In this document: positions 8,235 to 17,462 of the stretch, in pieces | Layout: each line of letters starts with the position of its first letter | Numbering within the stretch: position 1 is the stretch's first letter | Source of the DNA: JASTVH01 sp042862465 | Lineage (GTDB): Bacteria > Pseudomonadota > Gammaproteobacteria > Pseudomonadales > Oleiphilaceae | Assembly (NCBI GenBank): GCA_042862465.1 | Contig: JASTVH010000007.1 | Coordinates: 248,001-312,000 of the forward strand | DNA length: 64,000 bases | Direction of reading: 5' to 3' | Position numbers and translations under genes: made by a program | The notes under the pieces: generated by a model | Seen by the model: the letters and a program-made list of their open reading frames with translations, nothing else | What the model was told of the DNA's origin: nothing | The model's database searches: none

Positions 8235-8759
8235 TCAGTCACCAAATACCGCCCGGTATGCCGCCTGATGGGTCTCCAGGGCCTTGGCGCTGGGGAGCAC
8301 AAAGCGCACCAGGCGCACGCTATCGAGCTCTGGCAAGGTATCTTTGATAGCCTGCATCGCCACCTCGGCGGCTTCTTCCATGGGGTAGCCAAAAGCACCG
8401 GTGGAGAGCGCCGGAAACGCCACACTGCCGATCTGGCGATCCTCGGCGAGAATCAGGGCGTTGCGGTAGCAGCTTGCCAGCAACTTGTCTGAGGGCTCAT
8501 CCCGGCCGTACACCGGGCCCAGGCAGTGGATGACATAAGGGTTGGGCAAGCCGTGCCCCCGAGTCATCACCGCCTGTCCGGGCTGAATCGGCGCCAACGG
8601 CTCACACTCTTCCGCCAGGGCTGCCCCCGCGGCACGGTGGATCGCCCCTGCCACGCCACCGCCGGGCATCAACTGGGCGTTGGCCGCATTCACCACGGCG
8701 GCAACGTCATCCTGCTGCGTGATATCTCCCTGTAAGCATTCGATGGTGATCTCTGCCAT
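8235..8759 (-). CDS. Macrodomain protein, O-acetyl-ADP-ribose deacetylase-like
   Basis: 174 aa made of a single macrodomain. The signatures are GDITQQDDVAAVVNAANAQLMPGGGVAGAIHRAAG, containing the NAAN and GGGVAGAIH loops of MacroD-type hydrolases, and ALSTGAFGYPMEEAAEVA for the phosphate-binding loop. The family removes the acetyl group from O-acetyl-ADP-ribose or ADP-ribose from acidic side chains. The rest of the operon offers no ADP-ribosyltransferase partner, so a housekeeping role is more likely than a toxin-antitoxin one. Confidence 0.95.
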   Translation of the reverse strand: MAEITIECLQGDITQQDDVAAVVNAANAQLMPGGGVAGAIHRAAGAALAEECEPLAPIQPGQAVMTRGHGLPNPYVIHCLGPVYGRDEPSDKLLASCYRNALILAEDRQIGSVAFPALSTGAFGYPMEEAAEVAMQAIKDTLPELDSVRLVRFVLPSAKALETHQAAYRAVFGD

Positions 8760-8792
8760 GGGGCAACCTCCCTTTTGCTCGGTTCCTGTGGA

Positions 8793-10082
8793 TCACGCCT
8801 GATGGGGGCCGGCCACCTGGGTGGGTCGACTGATACCGGTAAAGTCGAAATCCAGTTCCGGAACACGGCCGTTGACGATATCCGCCAGCGCCCGGGCCGA
8901 GCCGCAACCGTGGGTCCACCCCAGGGTCCCGTGCCCGGTGTTGAGATAGAGATTATCGTAACGGGTGCGGCCGATGTAAGGCACGTTGGAGGGAGTGGCC
9001 GGGCGCAGGCCGGTCCAGAATTCGGCCTGATCCCAGTGCCCCCCGCTGTGCAGCACGTCCGAAGCCCGGCGCACGATGGCGCGGCACCGGTGCAGGTTGA
9101 GTTCGCGGCCATAGCCGTTGAGTTCCGCGGTACCCGCCACCCGCAGGCGATCCCCCAGGCGGGAATAGACCAGCTTGTACTCGTCGTCGGTCAGGCTGAC
9201 CTCGAAAGCATCCTCTTGCCGGTCCACGGGCACGGTGATTGAATAGCCCTTGGCAGGATAGATATGCAGCGGGATGCCCAGGGGACGGGACAGGAACGGG
9301 CTGTAGCTCCCCAGGCTCAGGACATAGCTGTCGCCCTGGATGATGCCGTGCTGGCCTTCCTTGATGGTGCGGACACCGGCAATGCGGCCTGAGGACTTGT
9401 CCAGCCCCACAACGGTGGTGTTGTACTCAAACTTCACACCGGCCTCGGCCGCCTTGCGGGCGAGGTTCACGGTAAACTTGCGGGCATCACCGGACTCATC
9501 CTGGGGCGTGAAGGTGGCCCCAGCCAGACGATCACGGATGTGTCGCAGGGCCGGCTCGATACGGATGGCTTCGTCGGCGTCGATCACCTGGCGATCACAA
9601 CCATACTCCCGCATGATCCGGGCCGGCTCCAGGGCACCCTCGAATTCCTTCGGGTTGGTGTAGAAGTGCAATATGCCCTGCTCGCGCTGGTCGTATTCCA
9701 GGCCGGTCTGGCGCCGCAATTCCTGCAGCGCGCTGCGGCTGTAAGTCCCCAGATTGACCATCTGAACGATGTTGTGGCGGGTTCTGGCCGCGGTGCACTC
9801 CATCAGGAAACGCAGCCCCCAGATCCACTGCGCAGGGTCCATGCGCAGCCGGAACAGCAGCGGGGCATCCTCCTGCATCAGCCATTTGAGCATTTTCAGG
9901 GGAGCGGCCGGATTGGCCCAGGGTTCAGCGTGGGAGACGGAGACCTGGCCGCCGTTGGCGTAGCTGGTCTCCTGGGCGGGCCCGTCGTTGCGCTCTAGTA
10001 CTGTCACTTCATGGCCAGACTGGCGCAAATACCAAGCCGTGGTGACTCCCACGACACCCGCGCCAAGCACAACGATATGCAT
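8793..10082 (-). CDS. dadA: D-amino acid dehydrogenase small subunit
   Basis: 429 aa. The N-terminal FAD-binding motif IVVLGAGVVGVTTAWYLRQSGHEVTVLER is followed by the DadA hallmarks ETSYANGGQVSVSHAEPWANP and LYLNTGHGTLGWTHGCGSARALADI. The enzyme oxidatively deaminates D-amino acids such as D-alanine to 2-oxoacids and feeds electrons to the respiratory chain at the inner membrane. No alanine racemase (dadX) lies beside it. It heads the leftward run dadA - macrodomain - PP-loop - hydrolase - OmpA lipoprotein; the 33-bp gap to the macrodomain gene permits read-through. Confidence 0.95.
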   Translation of the reverse strand: MHIVVLGAGVVGVTTAWYLRQSGHEVTVLERNDGPAQETSYANGGQVSVSHAEPWANPAAPLKMLKWLMQEDAPLLFRLRMDPAQWIWGLRFLMECTAARTRHNIVQMVNLGTYSRSALQELRRQTGLEYDQREQGILHFYTNPKEFEGALEPARIMREYGCDRQVIDADEAIRIEPALRHIRDRLAGATFTPQDESGDARKFTVNLARKAAEAGVKFEYNTTVVGLDKSSGRIAGVRTIKEGQHGIIQGDSYVLSLGSYSPFLSRPLGIPLHIYPAKGYSITVPVDRQEDAFEVSLTDDEYKLVYSRLGDRLRVAGTAELNGYGRELNLHRCRAIVRRASDVLHSGGHWDQAEFWTGLRPATPSNVPYIGRTRYDNLYLNTGHGTLGWTHGCGSARALADIVNGRVPELDFDFTGISRPTQVAGPHQA

Positions 10083-10158
10083 CCGCGACCTCCTTCCTCA
10101 TTTGGGGTTTGATGAGGCTTATTGTGGAGGAAGGCCGGGGTAAAACAAAGCCCCTGTT

Positions 10159-10232
10159 TTGGACGTTGGACGTTGGACGTTGGACGTTGGACGTTGGACG
10201 TTGGACGTTGGACGTTGGACGTTGGACGTTGG
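10159..10232. repeat. Tandem array of 7-bp unit TTGGACG, ten copies plus a partial
   Basis: Ten perfect copies of TTGGACG cover 10159-10228 and a partial TTGG follows. The array lies in the dadA upstream region, between dadA and the DUF4136 gene. Degenerate relatives (AACGTCGAACGTCAAAC) follow near 10280, and related ACGT-rich units occur at 22381-22521. Any reading frame through it yields an artefactual QRPTSNV protein repeat. Confidence 0.95.
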
Positions 10233-10306
10233 CACTTAGTGTGCAGCCCGGACTTACGAGGTAAAGCGTGTTTACGTGAAACGTCGAACGTCAAACCTGA
10301 AACCAA

Positions 10307-10816
10307 CTACGGCGGATAACGCTCGAACATGGCCTTGATCATCTCGTCGATGGTTTCCTTGCGCTCATCCGGCTCCATCGACGGCGTCAGGTGCTCGCGG
10401 CTAACCGCGCGCCAGACCACGCTGCGGCTGCCGGCATCCACCAGCTCCACAAACAGCTGCTGTTCCTCCACCTTGCGAGCCGGTGGACGGGAACTGACGC
10501 CAACGCCAAAGGGACTGTTGAAGAACCCGAATCCCATGCCGACCCCCGTACGCTCGATGCGCTCAACGGTCTCCAGACCGAAATTAACCAGCAGATCGGC
10601 GTCCTTTTTGTCTACCGGCTGCAGACGTTTCCGGTCCAGCGCTGCTCGCAGAGCCTCCCGCATCCGTTTCTGATCCAGTCCCTGGAAGTCGCCGGAGCTG
10701 TCGGCAAAGGCGTAGTCCTGGTAGCTCGCAAACGGAGAGCCTGCATCGTAGTCCAGCATGATGGGGCTGGCGCATCCGTACAGAAAGACAAACAGGATCA
10801 GTAACACGCGAGGCAT
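10307..10816 (-). CDS. DUF4136 lipoprotein
   Basis: 169 aa from the ATG at 10816, which has a GGGGAG ribosome site; an in-frame extension to 10852 lacks one. The signal peptide MPRVLLILFVFLYGCA ends in a lipobox-like LYGC, so it should be a lipoprotein. The body matches DUF4136: YDAGSPFASYQDYAF near the N-terminus, then LRAALDRKRLQPVDKKDADLLVNF and VWRAVSREHL. Function is unknown; members are common periplasmic or outer-membrane lipoproteins. It ends beside the TTGGACG array. Confidence 0.88.
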   Translation of the reverse strand: MPRVLLILFVFLYGCASPIMLDYDAGSPFASYQDYAFADSSGDFQGLDQKRMREALRAALDRKRLQPVDKKDADLLVNFGLETVERIERTGVGMGFGFFNSPFGVGVSSRPPARKVEEQQLFVELVDAGSRSVVWRAVSREHLTPSMEPDERKETIDEMIKAMFERYPP

Positions 10817-10939
10817 GGTGCTCCCCTTTTTCCGGATGATTCCGCCATCCATTGTTCAGGGGAAAGCCCGTCGCAGACAAGCAGGATTACCAATTATTCA
10901 CTCACTGCCCGGAAGGGCGATGGCTGAAGAGGACCGCGT

Positions 10940-12952
10940 TCAGCTCCGGTGTTGGCGCTCATCCGAGCGTTCCTGCCGTTTTTGGCGAATCAGGGCCTCG
11001 AAATCGGCCAGCGGCATGGGGCGCCCAAAATACCAGCCCTGGCCGGATTCACAGCCCTGGTCGATCAGCGCCTGGCGCACGTCATCGGTTTCGATGCCCT
11101 CGGCCACCACATGCAGCCCCAGGGCCTTGGCCAGAGTAATGACCGAACGGGTGATCTCGCGGTCCTTGCTGTTGGTATTGATCCCACGAATGAAGGACTG
11201 GTCCAGCTTGAGGTAATCAATTTCAAGGTTGCGCAGATAGCCCAGGGAGGAATAACCCGTCCCGAAATCATCCAGGGCCAGCTTGATGCCGGTGGCACGG
11301 ATATCCCGCAGTACGCGGATGGTCTGCACCGGGTTTTCCATGATGGCACTTTCGGTGATTTCCACGTGGAGCCGGAATGGGTCGATATCGTGGTAGTCGA
11401 GGCTGTCGATCAACTGCTGACAGAACTGCGAGTTTTTCAGTTGTACCGGTGACACGTTGATGGCGATATGCAGGGCCATGCCCAGATCCGCCTGCCAACG
11501 CGCCAGATCCCTGCAAACCTGCTCCATGACCCAGCGGCCGATGGGGATAATCAGGCCTGACTGCTCTGCCACCGGAATGAATTCGGCCGGCGATACGTTA
11601 CCCAGTTTTTTGCTGTTCCAGCGCAACAGGGCCTCGGCCCCCACGATCTCGCCTGATTCGATCATCACCTGGGGTTGATAGGCCAGGTACAGCTCCTCCC
11701 GCTCGATGGCCTTTTTCAGGGACAGTTCCAGATCGATCAGACGTTTTGTGGTTTCCGCAAGGGAGCGCGCATAGACAGTATGCGTGGCTCCCTGGAGGGT
11801 TTTCATGTGGTGATTAGCAAGGCTCGCATTTTCCAGCAGGGTATCCACATCCCGACCATGCTCCGGACACAGCGCCACGCCGATGGCCGGCTCGACGCTG
11901 ATCTCGATATCCTTGATCAGCAGCGGCAGAGTCAGATAACGGGAAATGCGATTGGCAATGTCCCGCGCCCCGCTCTTGTTACGAACCCGCTGCATTACCA
12001 GAAACTCGTCGGCCGAGAGGCGGCACACCGAGGACTGACCAAACAGTTCAGTGAGCCGCCGGGCCACCACCTGCAGCACACGATCACCAACGGACTTGCC
12101 CCAGCGCTGGTTGATGCGGATGAATTTGCGGATATCGATCAGGAAGACACCAAGATCGTCCTGGTGCCGCTGGCCGATGGACTTATGCAGCTCTTCCTTC
12201 CATTTTTCCAATCCCATGACCCCGGTCAGCGGGTCAGTGTCACGCAGACTGGAATAGCGTGATCGCATCCGGGATAACTCGGCCCGGTGCAGGTCCAGTT
12301 CGTTACGCAGTTCGGTTTTCTCGGTTTCCGCCCGGATGAAGGCCATCCGTTCGCGGTATTCGCGCCAGGAGACGAAATTGGAGATCCCCAGCACCACCAG
12401 CGCCGAAAAGCCAAGACTCACCAGAATGATGTCCTGACCCTGCAGAATGAACCAAAGACCGAGCGGCAACAGGACGATGGCATTACCGCTGGCGTAAGTG
12501 GGCCAGTGCCAGCTCAGCGCGCTGAGCCCACCCAGCACGACCCCCAGCAGGATCACCGCGATGACGATCTGCGGCCATGCGCCCAGCGGCTGAAAAAACG
12601 CGACACCGGCCAACGCCCAGCCCAGGGAGGCAAACAGGTGGAAGACGAAGTAGAGATTAAGCCACCCCCGCGGCCCCATGGCCACCAGGCGACGCAGCTT
12701 CAATTCCGTGATCAGGACCAGGCTGGCTTCGATGATCAGCATGGCTACCAGCCAGACCGTCAGCCAGGCAAAGGGTACGGCGTTTCGCAGGACCAGGGAA
12801 AAGATAATGATGGGGATGGGTGTCAGCAGATGCGTCCAGCGCATCCGGTCAAACAGGTGATCCGCGAGAACGTCCAGCGAAAAACTGTCCAGCCTCGGTT
12901 GCCGCCTGACCGTGCCCTGTTCATTGGAAGCATCGACATCCATCTTGTGCAT
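10940..12952 (-). CDS. Membrane GGDEF/EAL protein, probable c-di-GMP phosphodiesterase
   Basis: 670 aa. About five or six N-terminal membrane segments (residues 40-210) and a short coiled coil lead into a GGDEF domain whose signature is degenerate (RLSADEF in place of GGDEF, near residue 323), so cyclase activity is unlikely. The C-terminal EAL domain (about 415-650) keeps EALLRW, the IAINVSPVQL, HVEITESAIM and DDFGTGYSSL loops and FIRGI/GIET residues expected of an active phosphodiesterase. Predicted role: hydrolysis of c-di-GMP in response to a membrane signal, with the GGDEF domain as a possible GTP sensor. Confidence 0.92.
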   Translation of the reverse strand: MHKMDVDASNEQGTVRRQPRLDSFSLDVLADHLFDRMRWTHLLTPIPIIIFSLVLRNAVPFAWLTVWLVAMLIIEASLVLITELKLRRLVAMGPRGWLNLYFVFHLFASLGWALAGVAFFQPLGAWPQIVIAVILLGVVLGGLSALSWHWPTYASGNAIVLLPLGLWFILQGQDIILVSLGFSALVVLGISNFVSWREYRERMAFIRAETEKTELRNELDLHRAELSRMRSRYSSLRDTDPLTGVMGLEKWKEELHKSIGQRHQDDLGVFLIDIRKFIRINQRWGKSVGDRVLQVVARRLTELFGQSSVCRLSADEFLVMQRVRNKSGARDIANRISRYLTLPLLIKDIEISVEPAIGVALCPEHGRDVDTLLENASLANHHMKTLQGATHTVYARSLAETTKRLIDLELSLKKAIEREELYLAYQPQVMIESGEIVGAEALLRWNSKKLGNVSPAEFIPVAEQSGLIIPIGRWVMEQVCRDLARWQADLGMALHIAINVSPVQLKNSQFCQQLIDSLDYHDIDPFRLHVEITESAIMENPVQTIRVLRDIRATGIKLALDDFGTGYSSLGYLRNLEIDYLKLDQSFIRGINTNSKDREITRSVITLAKALGLHVVAEGIETDDVRQALIDQGCESGQGWYFGRPMPLADFEALIRQKRQERSDERQHRS

Positions 12953-13232
12953 CTCTCAGTCCGTGTTCCCTGACCGCCCAAAGGGCCGAGCCGGTACAGC
13001 CGTCCTTTCAGAACCATTGTACGGCAAATCGGACTGCCCCAGATGACTCGAAGATCGAAAGTTCACACTAGCCGTCTCACATCGAAACGCCCGGCGGGAA
13101 TGCCCCCTGAACCGAATGTAGGCCATGGTTCTGCGAGCGTCTTATTCACCGCACTTTCAAGCGTGTTTTTTCTACAATAATTTCAGTAGATTAGCAGGTT
13201 CTGAAAAAACAGCAATGTGAGCGAACAGCTGT

Positions 13233-14444
13233 TCACGAATCGCCGATGCGCTGGCGCAGGGCGTCCACGGGCAATGGATGTGGGCCGCATTGCAGCTCTG
13301 CTGGCTTCAAGCCGCATTCGCGGAAGGCCTCACTGTAAACGTGCAGCGTGTCTTCGGTGGGTTCGCCCCGGGTTGGGGGCAGGTGGGGATGAAGGGCCCG
13401 CAACAGGCCCTCTGTGAGGCAGCACCAGGCCGTGCGACTACCGCCCATGCGATCATGGTCGGCGAAATCGAAGGGGAAGTGGGACCGGTAACCAAGCGTA
13501 TCCACATCGATCAGCCCCGCTTCGCAGGGTACGATGTCGAGCTGATCGCGACAGCGCTGCCAGGCCTCGTCCCGGGACCAGCAATACGGCTGACTGTCAT
13601 CGACCAGCACAGTGCCGGCTGCCACCTTATGGATATCCACCACGTTGGGCATGCTGACGGCGCTGATCAGGAACGATGAACGATAGCTGGCGCTGTCGTC
13701 GGCCAACACGCCTTCCCGCGAGGTGGTCTCCGTGGCCACCTCGAAACGGCCACGGGCGCGCAGCTCCTCAGCATGCTGTTCCAGGTGGCGGGCCCGGCGC
13801 GGGGTATCGATCAGGGTGACCTTGCGGGGCACTTCCTTTTCATGGGAGAGCAGCCTTGCAAAGCCCCAGCCGACGCTGCCCACGCCCAATACCGCCAACT
13901 CCCGCTCCGCCGGCGCCATATTCAACTCCCGCACGGCCCGCAGGTAGGTCTGCAGTACCGAAATCGCGGTCAGGGAATGTCCGGTGGTCACCGTCACACC
14001 CATTTCCTCGGCCTGATGATCCAGGTGACGGCCATAGCCGGACAGGCCCCCCAGCAGACCGCCCAGGCACACCACCTTGGCACCACTGGTGCGGATCGCC
14101 TGCATGCCCTCGTATTTGAGCACATCGCGACACTGGCGCCGGGTACGGGGATTCATGATCTCGTGGGCGAACAACGGCATAAACAGAAGGCCCACGTTGA
14201 GGTTATCGGCCGAAATCACTTCGCCGAACACCGGCCGCAGGTGCTGGGCAATGACGCGGCGCTCGTCGAGGGACATGCTCTGGGCCCAGGGAAACAGGCG
14301 CACCAGGTCGTTTTCGTCACGGGGGTGAGTCATGAGCACCACGTCCAGCTCGGCACCGCGATTCCGGGCCTGCTGATCCGCCCGCCAACGTTGCATCGCG
14401 TCGATGCCGTACCAGCCGCGCTGGGTTTTCCTGCTCACACTCAT
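13233..14444 (-). CDS. Acyl-ACP-reductase-like NAD(P)-dependent protein
   Basis: 403 aa, no signal peptide or membrane helix. Read side by side with cyanobacterial long-chain acyl-ACP reductase (from memory), segments fall in the same order: FGEVISADN for the GKVIHG region, CLGGLLGGLSGYG for ALGGFTSII, VTTGHSLTAI for FTTGNTHTAY, LAVLGVGSVGWGFARLL for the NADPH motif VGATGDIGSAV, and CLTEGLL for the block containing the nucleophilic Cys (CFAEAML). It therefore probably reduces or otherwise handles an acyl thioester. No aldehyde-deformylating oxygenase, wax synthase or aldehyde dehydrogenase is adjacent. It could instead be a divergent family with another substrate. It stands alone, 351 bp from urtE. 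Confidence 0.6.
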   Translation of the reverse strand: MSVSRKTQRGWYGIDAMQRWRADQQARNRGAELDVVLMTHPRDENDLVRLFPWAQSMSLDERRVIAQHLRPVFGEVISADNLNVGLLFMPLFAHEIMNPRTRRQCRDVLKYEGMQAIRTSGAKVVCLGGLLGGLSGYGRHLDHQAEEMGVTVTTGHSLTAISVLQTYLRAVRELNMAPAERELAVLGVGSVGWGFARLLSHEKEVPRKVTLIDTPRRARHLEQHAEELRARGRFEVATETTSREGVLADDSASYRSSFLISAVSMPNVVDIHKVAAGTVLVDDSQPYCWSRDEAWQRCRDQLDIVPCEAGLIDVDTLGYRSHFPFDFADHDRMGGSRTAWCCLTEGLLRALHPHLPPTRGEPTEDTLHVYSEAFRECGLKPAELQCGPHPLPVDALRQRIGDS

Positions 14445-14795
14445 GGATTTTCCCTATGCGATGAACTTCCGATCGTGTTCGAGCCGCCGACCGGGGAAGG
14501 GAAAGACGCCGGCGTACACCCCCAATAGCCCACACACGATCTCATACTGAGAAAAGATTCTATTTTTCATGCCATTACAATCACGGCATTACAAAATTTC
14601 CACTAAATGTGCAGGAAAAACAACACGCGTGTCACTCTAACGTGAAGCGGTCTACAACTTTTTGTTACAAAAGCAAAGATTTGATTACACAACACACAGT
14701 AGGGACTTGCAGAGCGACAAGGTCAAGGAAAAGTCATTGATCGGAGAGGGATTTTCCTGAGTCGGGCGAGCCCCGGCTCAGGAAGGAAGGCGACG
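14445..14795. other. Intergenic region with a hairpin after urtE
   Basis: This 351-bp gap holds the upstream region of the acyl-ACP-reductase-like gene, which is AT-rich around 14570-14700. At 14754-14784 a hairpin (TTCCTGAG...CTCAGGAA, inner GGG/CCC) sits 12 nt after the urtE stop. It lacks a T-run on the urt strand, so it is only a candidate 3' stabiliser or terminator. I see no gene here. Confidence 0.6.
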
Positions 14796-15491
14796 CTAGA
14801 CCGTCATGTGCCCGCGCACAACCTGCTCATCCATGGTCTCGCCGTCACCCGATAGAATGACATGACCACGGTCCAGCACCATGTAGGTATCCGCCAGATC
14901 CCGGGCGAATTCGAAATACTGCTCCACCAGTACGATGGCCATTTCCCCCCGGTCCCGCAGCAAGCCGATAACCCGCTGGATGTCCTTGATGATGGACGGC
15001 TGAATCCCTTCCGTCGGCTCGTCCAGCATCAACAGGCGCGGCTGCGTCACCAGCGCCCGAGCAATGGCCAGCTGTTGCTGCTGCCCGCCGGAGAGGTCGC
15101 CGCCGCGCCGCCCCAGCATGTCCTTGAGCACGGGAAAGAGCTTGAAGATCTCGTCGGAGATGCGACGTTCATTGCGCTTGAGGACTGAAAACCCGGTCTT
15201 GAGATTTTCCAGCACCGTCAGCTGCGGAAAGATGTCCCGCCCCTGCGGCACATAGGCGATTCCGCGCTGGGCCCTCTCATGGGGCGCCATCCGCGAAATA
15301 TCCTGTCCCTCCCAGCGGATCTCCCCGCGCTGGATCGGCTGATGGCCGGCCAGGGCACGCAACAGCGATGTTTTGCCCACGCCGTTGCGTCCCATGACGC
15401 AGGCCACCTGACCGGGTTCTGCTGCCAGCTCCAGACCATAGAGCGCCTGGCTGGCGCCGTAATACAGATCGAGTTGTTTCACTTCCAGCAT
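14796..15491 (-). CDS. urtE: Urea ABC transporter ATP-binding protein UrtE
   Basis: 231 aa from the ATG at 15491 (MLEVKQLDLYYGASQAL), 2 nt after the urtD stop. A longer in-frame reading to 15596 only extends antiparallel to urtD coding sequence. Walker A is GRNGVGKTS (about residues 37-45), the ABC signature is LSGGQQQQLAIARAL, Walker B is LLMLDEPTEGIQPS. This LivF-like ATPase, with the E-P-T-E-G-I-Q block, is typical of UrtE. It pairs with UrtD to power urea import through UrtBC. Last gene of urtABCDE. Confidence 0.95.
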   Translation of the reverse strand: MLEVKQLDLYYGASQALYGLELAAEPGQVACVMGRNGVGKTSLLRALAGHQPIQRGEIRWEGQDISRMAPHERAQRGIAYVPQGRDIFPQLTVLENLKTGFSVLKRNERRISDEIFKLFPVLKDMLGRRGGDLSGGQQQQLAIARALVTQPRLLMLDEPTEGIQPSIIKDIQRVIGLLRDRGEMAIVLVEQYFEFARDLADTYMVLDRGHVILSGDGETMDEQVVRGHMTV

Positions 15492-15493
15492 GA

Positions 15494-16249
15494 TCAGCGC
15501 CCCAAATAGACTTCCACAACTTTCGGATTGTTCTTCACCTGCTCCAGGGTGCCCTCGGCCAGCACACTGCCCTCGTGGAGCACGGTGACGCGGCAATCAA
15601 GGGCTTCGATAAAGGTCATGTCGTGTTCCACGACCACCAGCGAATAATCCTCTGCCAGTTCCTTGAACAGCTCCGCAGTGCGGGCAGTTTCGGCGTCGGT
15701 CATCCCTGCCGCGGGTTCGTCGATCAGCAGGACGTCAGGCTCCTGAATCAACAGCATGCCGATCTCCAGCCACTGCTTCTGCCCGTGAGACAGACTGCCA
15801 CCCAGGGCATCCCGGCGTTCGGCCAACCGGATGAGGTCCAGGATCTCATCGATACGCTTGGCATCGGTCTGACTGAGCCGGAAAAACAGCGACTCGAATA
15901 CCCGGCGTCTGCCCTTGAGTGCCAGCTCCAGGTTTTCGAATACCGTCAGGCTCTCGATCACGCTGGGTTTCTGGAACTTGCGGCCGATACCCAGGTTGGC
16001 CACCCCGGCTTCGTCATACTGGGTCAGGTCGATATCACGACGGAACAGGATCTCGCCGGTATCGGGCCGGGTTTTGCCGGTGATGACATCCATCATGGTG
16101 GTTTTGCCGGCCCCGTTGGGACCGATAATCGCCCGCATTTCCCCCGGCTGCATGATCAGGGAGAGGTTATTGAGCGCCTTGAAGCCGTCGAAGCTCACGG
16201 TGACGCCATCCACATAGAGCAGCGCCTCTTTTTCGATGTGCTTATACAT
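15494..16249 (-). CDS. urtD: Urea ABC transporter ATP-binding protein UrtD
   Basis: 251 aa, LivG-like. Walker A GPNGAGKTT (about residues 43-51), GIGRKFQKPSVIESLTVFEN (Q-loop region typical of UrtD), signature LSHGQKQWLEIGMLL, Walker B VLLIDEPAAGMTDAE. The LSHGQ signature with KQW is characteristic of urea/branched-chain amino acid transporters. Its start overlaps the end of urtC by 8 bp, implying coupled translation. Confidence 0.95.
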   Translation of the reverse strand: MYKHIEKEALLYVDGVTVSFDGFKALNNLSLIMQPGEMRAIIGPNGAGKTTMMDVITGKTRPDTGEILFRRDIDLTQYDEAGVANLGIGRKFQKPSVIESLTVFENLELALKGRRRVFESLFFRLSQTDAKRIDEILDLIRLAERRDALGGSLSHGQKQWLEIGMLLIQEPDVLLIDEPAAGMTDAETARTAELFKELAEDYSLVVVEHDMTFIEALDCRVTVLHEGSVLAEGTLEQVKNNPKVVEVYLGR

Positions 16250-17459
16250 AGCGGGCCTCCGAACCGTCCTGCTGTGATTCAGCCGTTGTCGGGGTACTCG
16301 ATGTGGCCGGCGTGTCTTTCGCTTCCGATGACGGCGGCACCTTTCGGTGGGCCCGCCGCTCCTGCAGCCGGTTGGTCACCTGTTGGTAAACCCCGACCAC
16401 TCCTTTGGGCAGGAACAGCGTCGTCACCACAAACAGCCCCCCAAGGAAGAAGAGCCAGAAATCCGGGAATACACCGGTGAACCAGGTTTTGGCGTAGTTC
16501 ACCGCGACCGCGCCAATAACCGCGCCGTAGAGCGTCCCGCGTCCACCCAGGGCTACCCAGACGATGATCTCGATGGAGTTGACCGGCGAGAATTCGCTGG
16601 GATTGATGATGCCTACCTGGGGCACAAACAGCGCACCCGCCATGGCCGCCAGTAGCGAAGAGATCACAAAGGCAAACGTCTTGATGTGCTCCACCCGATA
16701 CCCCAGGAACCGCGTACGGGATTCGGCGTCCCGCACCGCGATCATGCCCCGGCCCAGACGGGAGGAGACGATCCAGCGGCACACCACGTAGCCGACCATC
16801 AGGGCCAAACCGGAGGCTATGAACAACCCGGCCCGGGTGGCATCCGACTGCAGACTGAAGCCCAGGATATCCTTGAAGTCGGTCAGGCCGTTATTGCCGC
16901 CAAAGCCCATCTCGTTGCGGAAGAAGGCCAGCATCAGGGCGAAGGTCAACGCCTGGGTTATGATCGAAAGGTAGACGCCGGTCACCCGCGAGCGGAAAGC
17001 GAGGAAGCCGAAGACGAACGCCAGCAGCCCCGGCACCACCAGCATCATCAGCATGGCGAACCAGAACATATCCATGCCGTGCCAGTACCAGGGCAGATGA
17101 TCCCAGTTCAGGAACACCATGAAGTCCGGCAGCACGGGATTGCCGTAGACGCCCCGGTCGCCGATCTGGCGCATCAGGTACATGCCCATGGCATAGCCGC
17201 CCAGGGCAAAGAAAGCCCCGTGACCCAGGCTGAGGATGCCGCAGTAGCCCCAGATGAGGTCCACCGCCAGAGCCAGCAGCGCATAGCACAGATATTTGCC
17301 CCACAGGGTCATGGAATAGGTGGACACATGCAGCACCGAATCTGCCGGCACCGCCAGGTTCAATAGCGGCACCAGGATGGTTGCCGCCAGGATCACCGCC
17401 AGCAGCCGGCGGCCACCGCGGTCGTGGGTCAGAAATGAAAGCAATGGTCCCTGTCGCAT
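16242..17459 (-). CDS. urtC: Urea ABC transporter permease UrtC
   Basis: 405 aa LivM-type permease with about 8-10 membrane helices. Typical blocks are YALLALAVDLIWGYCGILSLGHGAFFALGGYAMGMYLM and NNGLTDFKDILGF. The conserved cytoplasmic loop for ATPase contact is around RDAESRTRFLGY. The last 40 residues are a polar tail rich in Ser, Thr and Pro that looks dispensable. It lies 3 nt after urtB and overlaps urtD. Confidence 0.95.
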   Translation of the reverse strand: MRQGPLLSFLTHDRGGRRLLAVILAATILVPLLNLAVPADSVLHVSTYSMTLWGKYLCYALLALAVDLIWGYCGILSLGHGAFFALGGYAMGMYLMRQIGDRGVYGNPVLPDFMVFLNWDHLPWYWHGMDMFWFAMLMMLVVPGLLAFVFGFLAFRSRVTGVYLSIITQALTFALMLAFFRNEMGFGGNNGLTDFKDILGFSLQSDATRAGLFIASGLALMVGYVVCRWIVSSRLGRGMIAVRDAESRTRFLGYRVEHIKTFAFVISSLLAAMAGALFVPQVGIINPSEFSPVNSIEIIVWVALGGRGTLYGAVIGAVAVNYAKTWFTGVFPDFWLFFLGGLFVVTTLFLPKGVVGVYQQVTNRLQERRAHRKVPPSSEAKDTPATSSTPTTAESQQDGSEARYV

Positions 17460-17462
17460 GGC

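Noticed and set aside
8235..8759. Macrodomain protein as part of a defence or toxin-antitoxin system
   Set aside because: No ADP-ribosyltransferase or toxin gene is adjacent; neighbours are metabolic or envelope genes.
10004..10306. Leftward frame encoding a QRPTSNV protein repeat
   Set aside because: It is produced by translating the TTGGACG DNA array; no ribosome site, and the same artefact is familiar from other genomes with such repeats.
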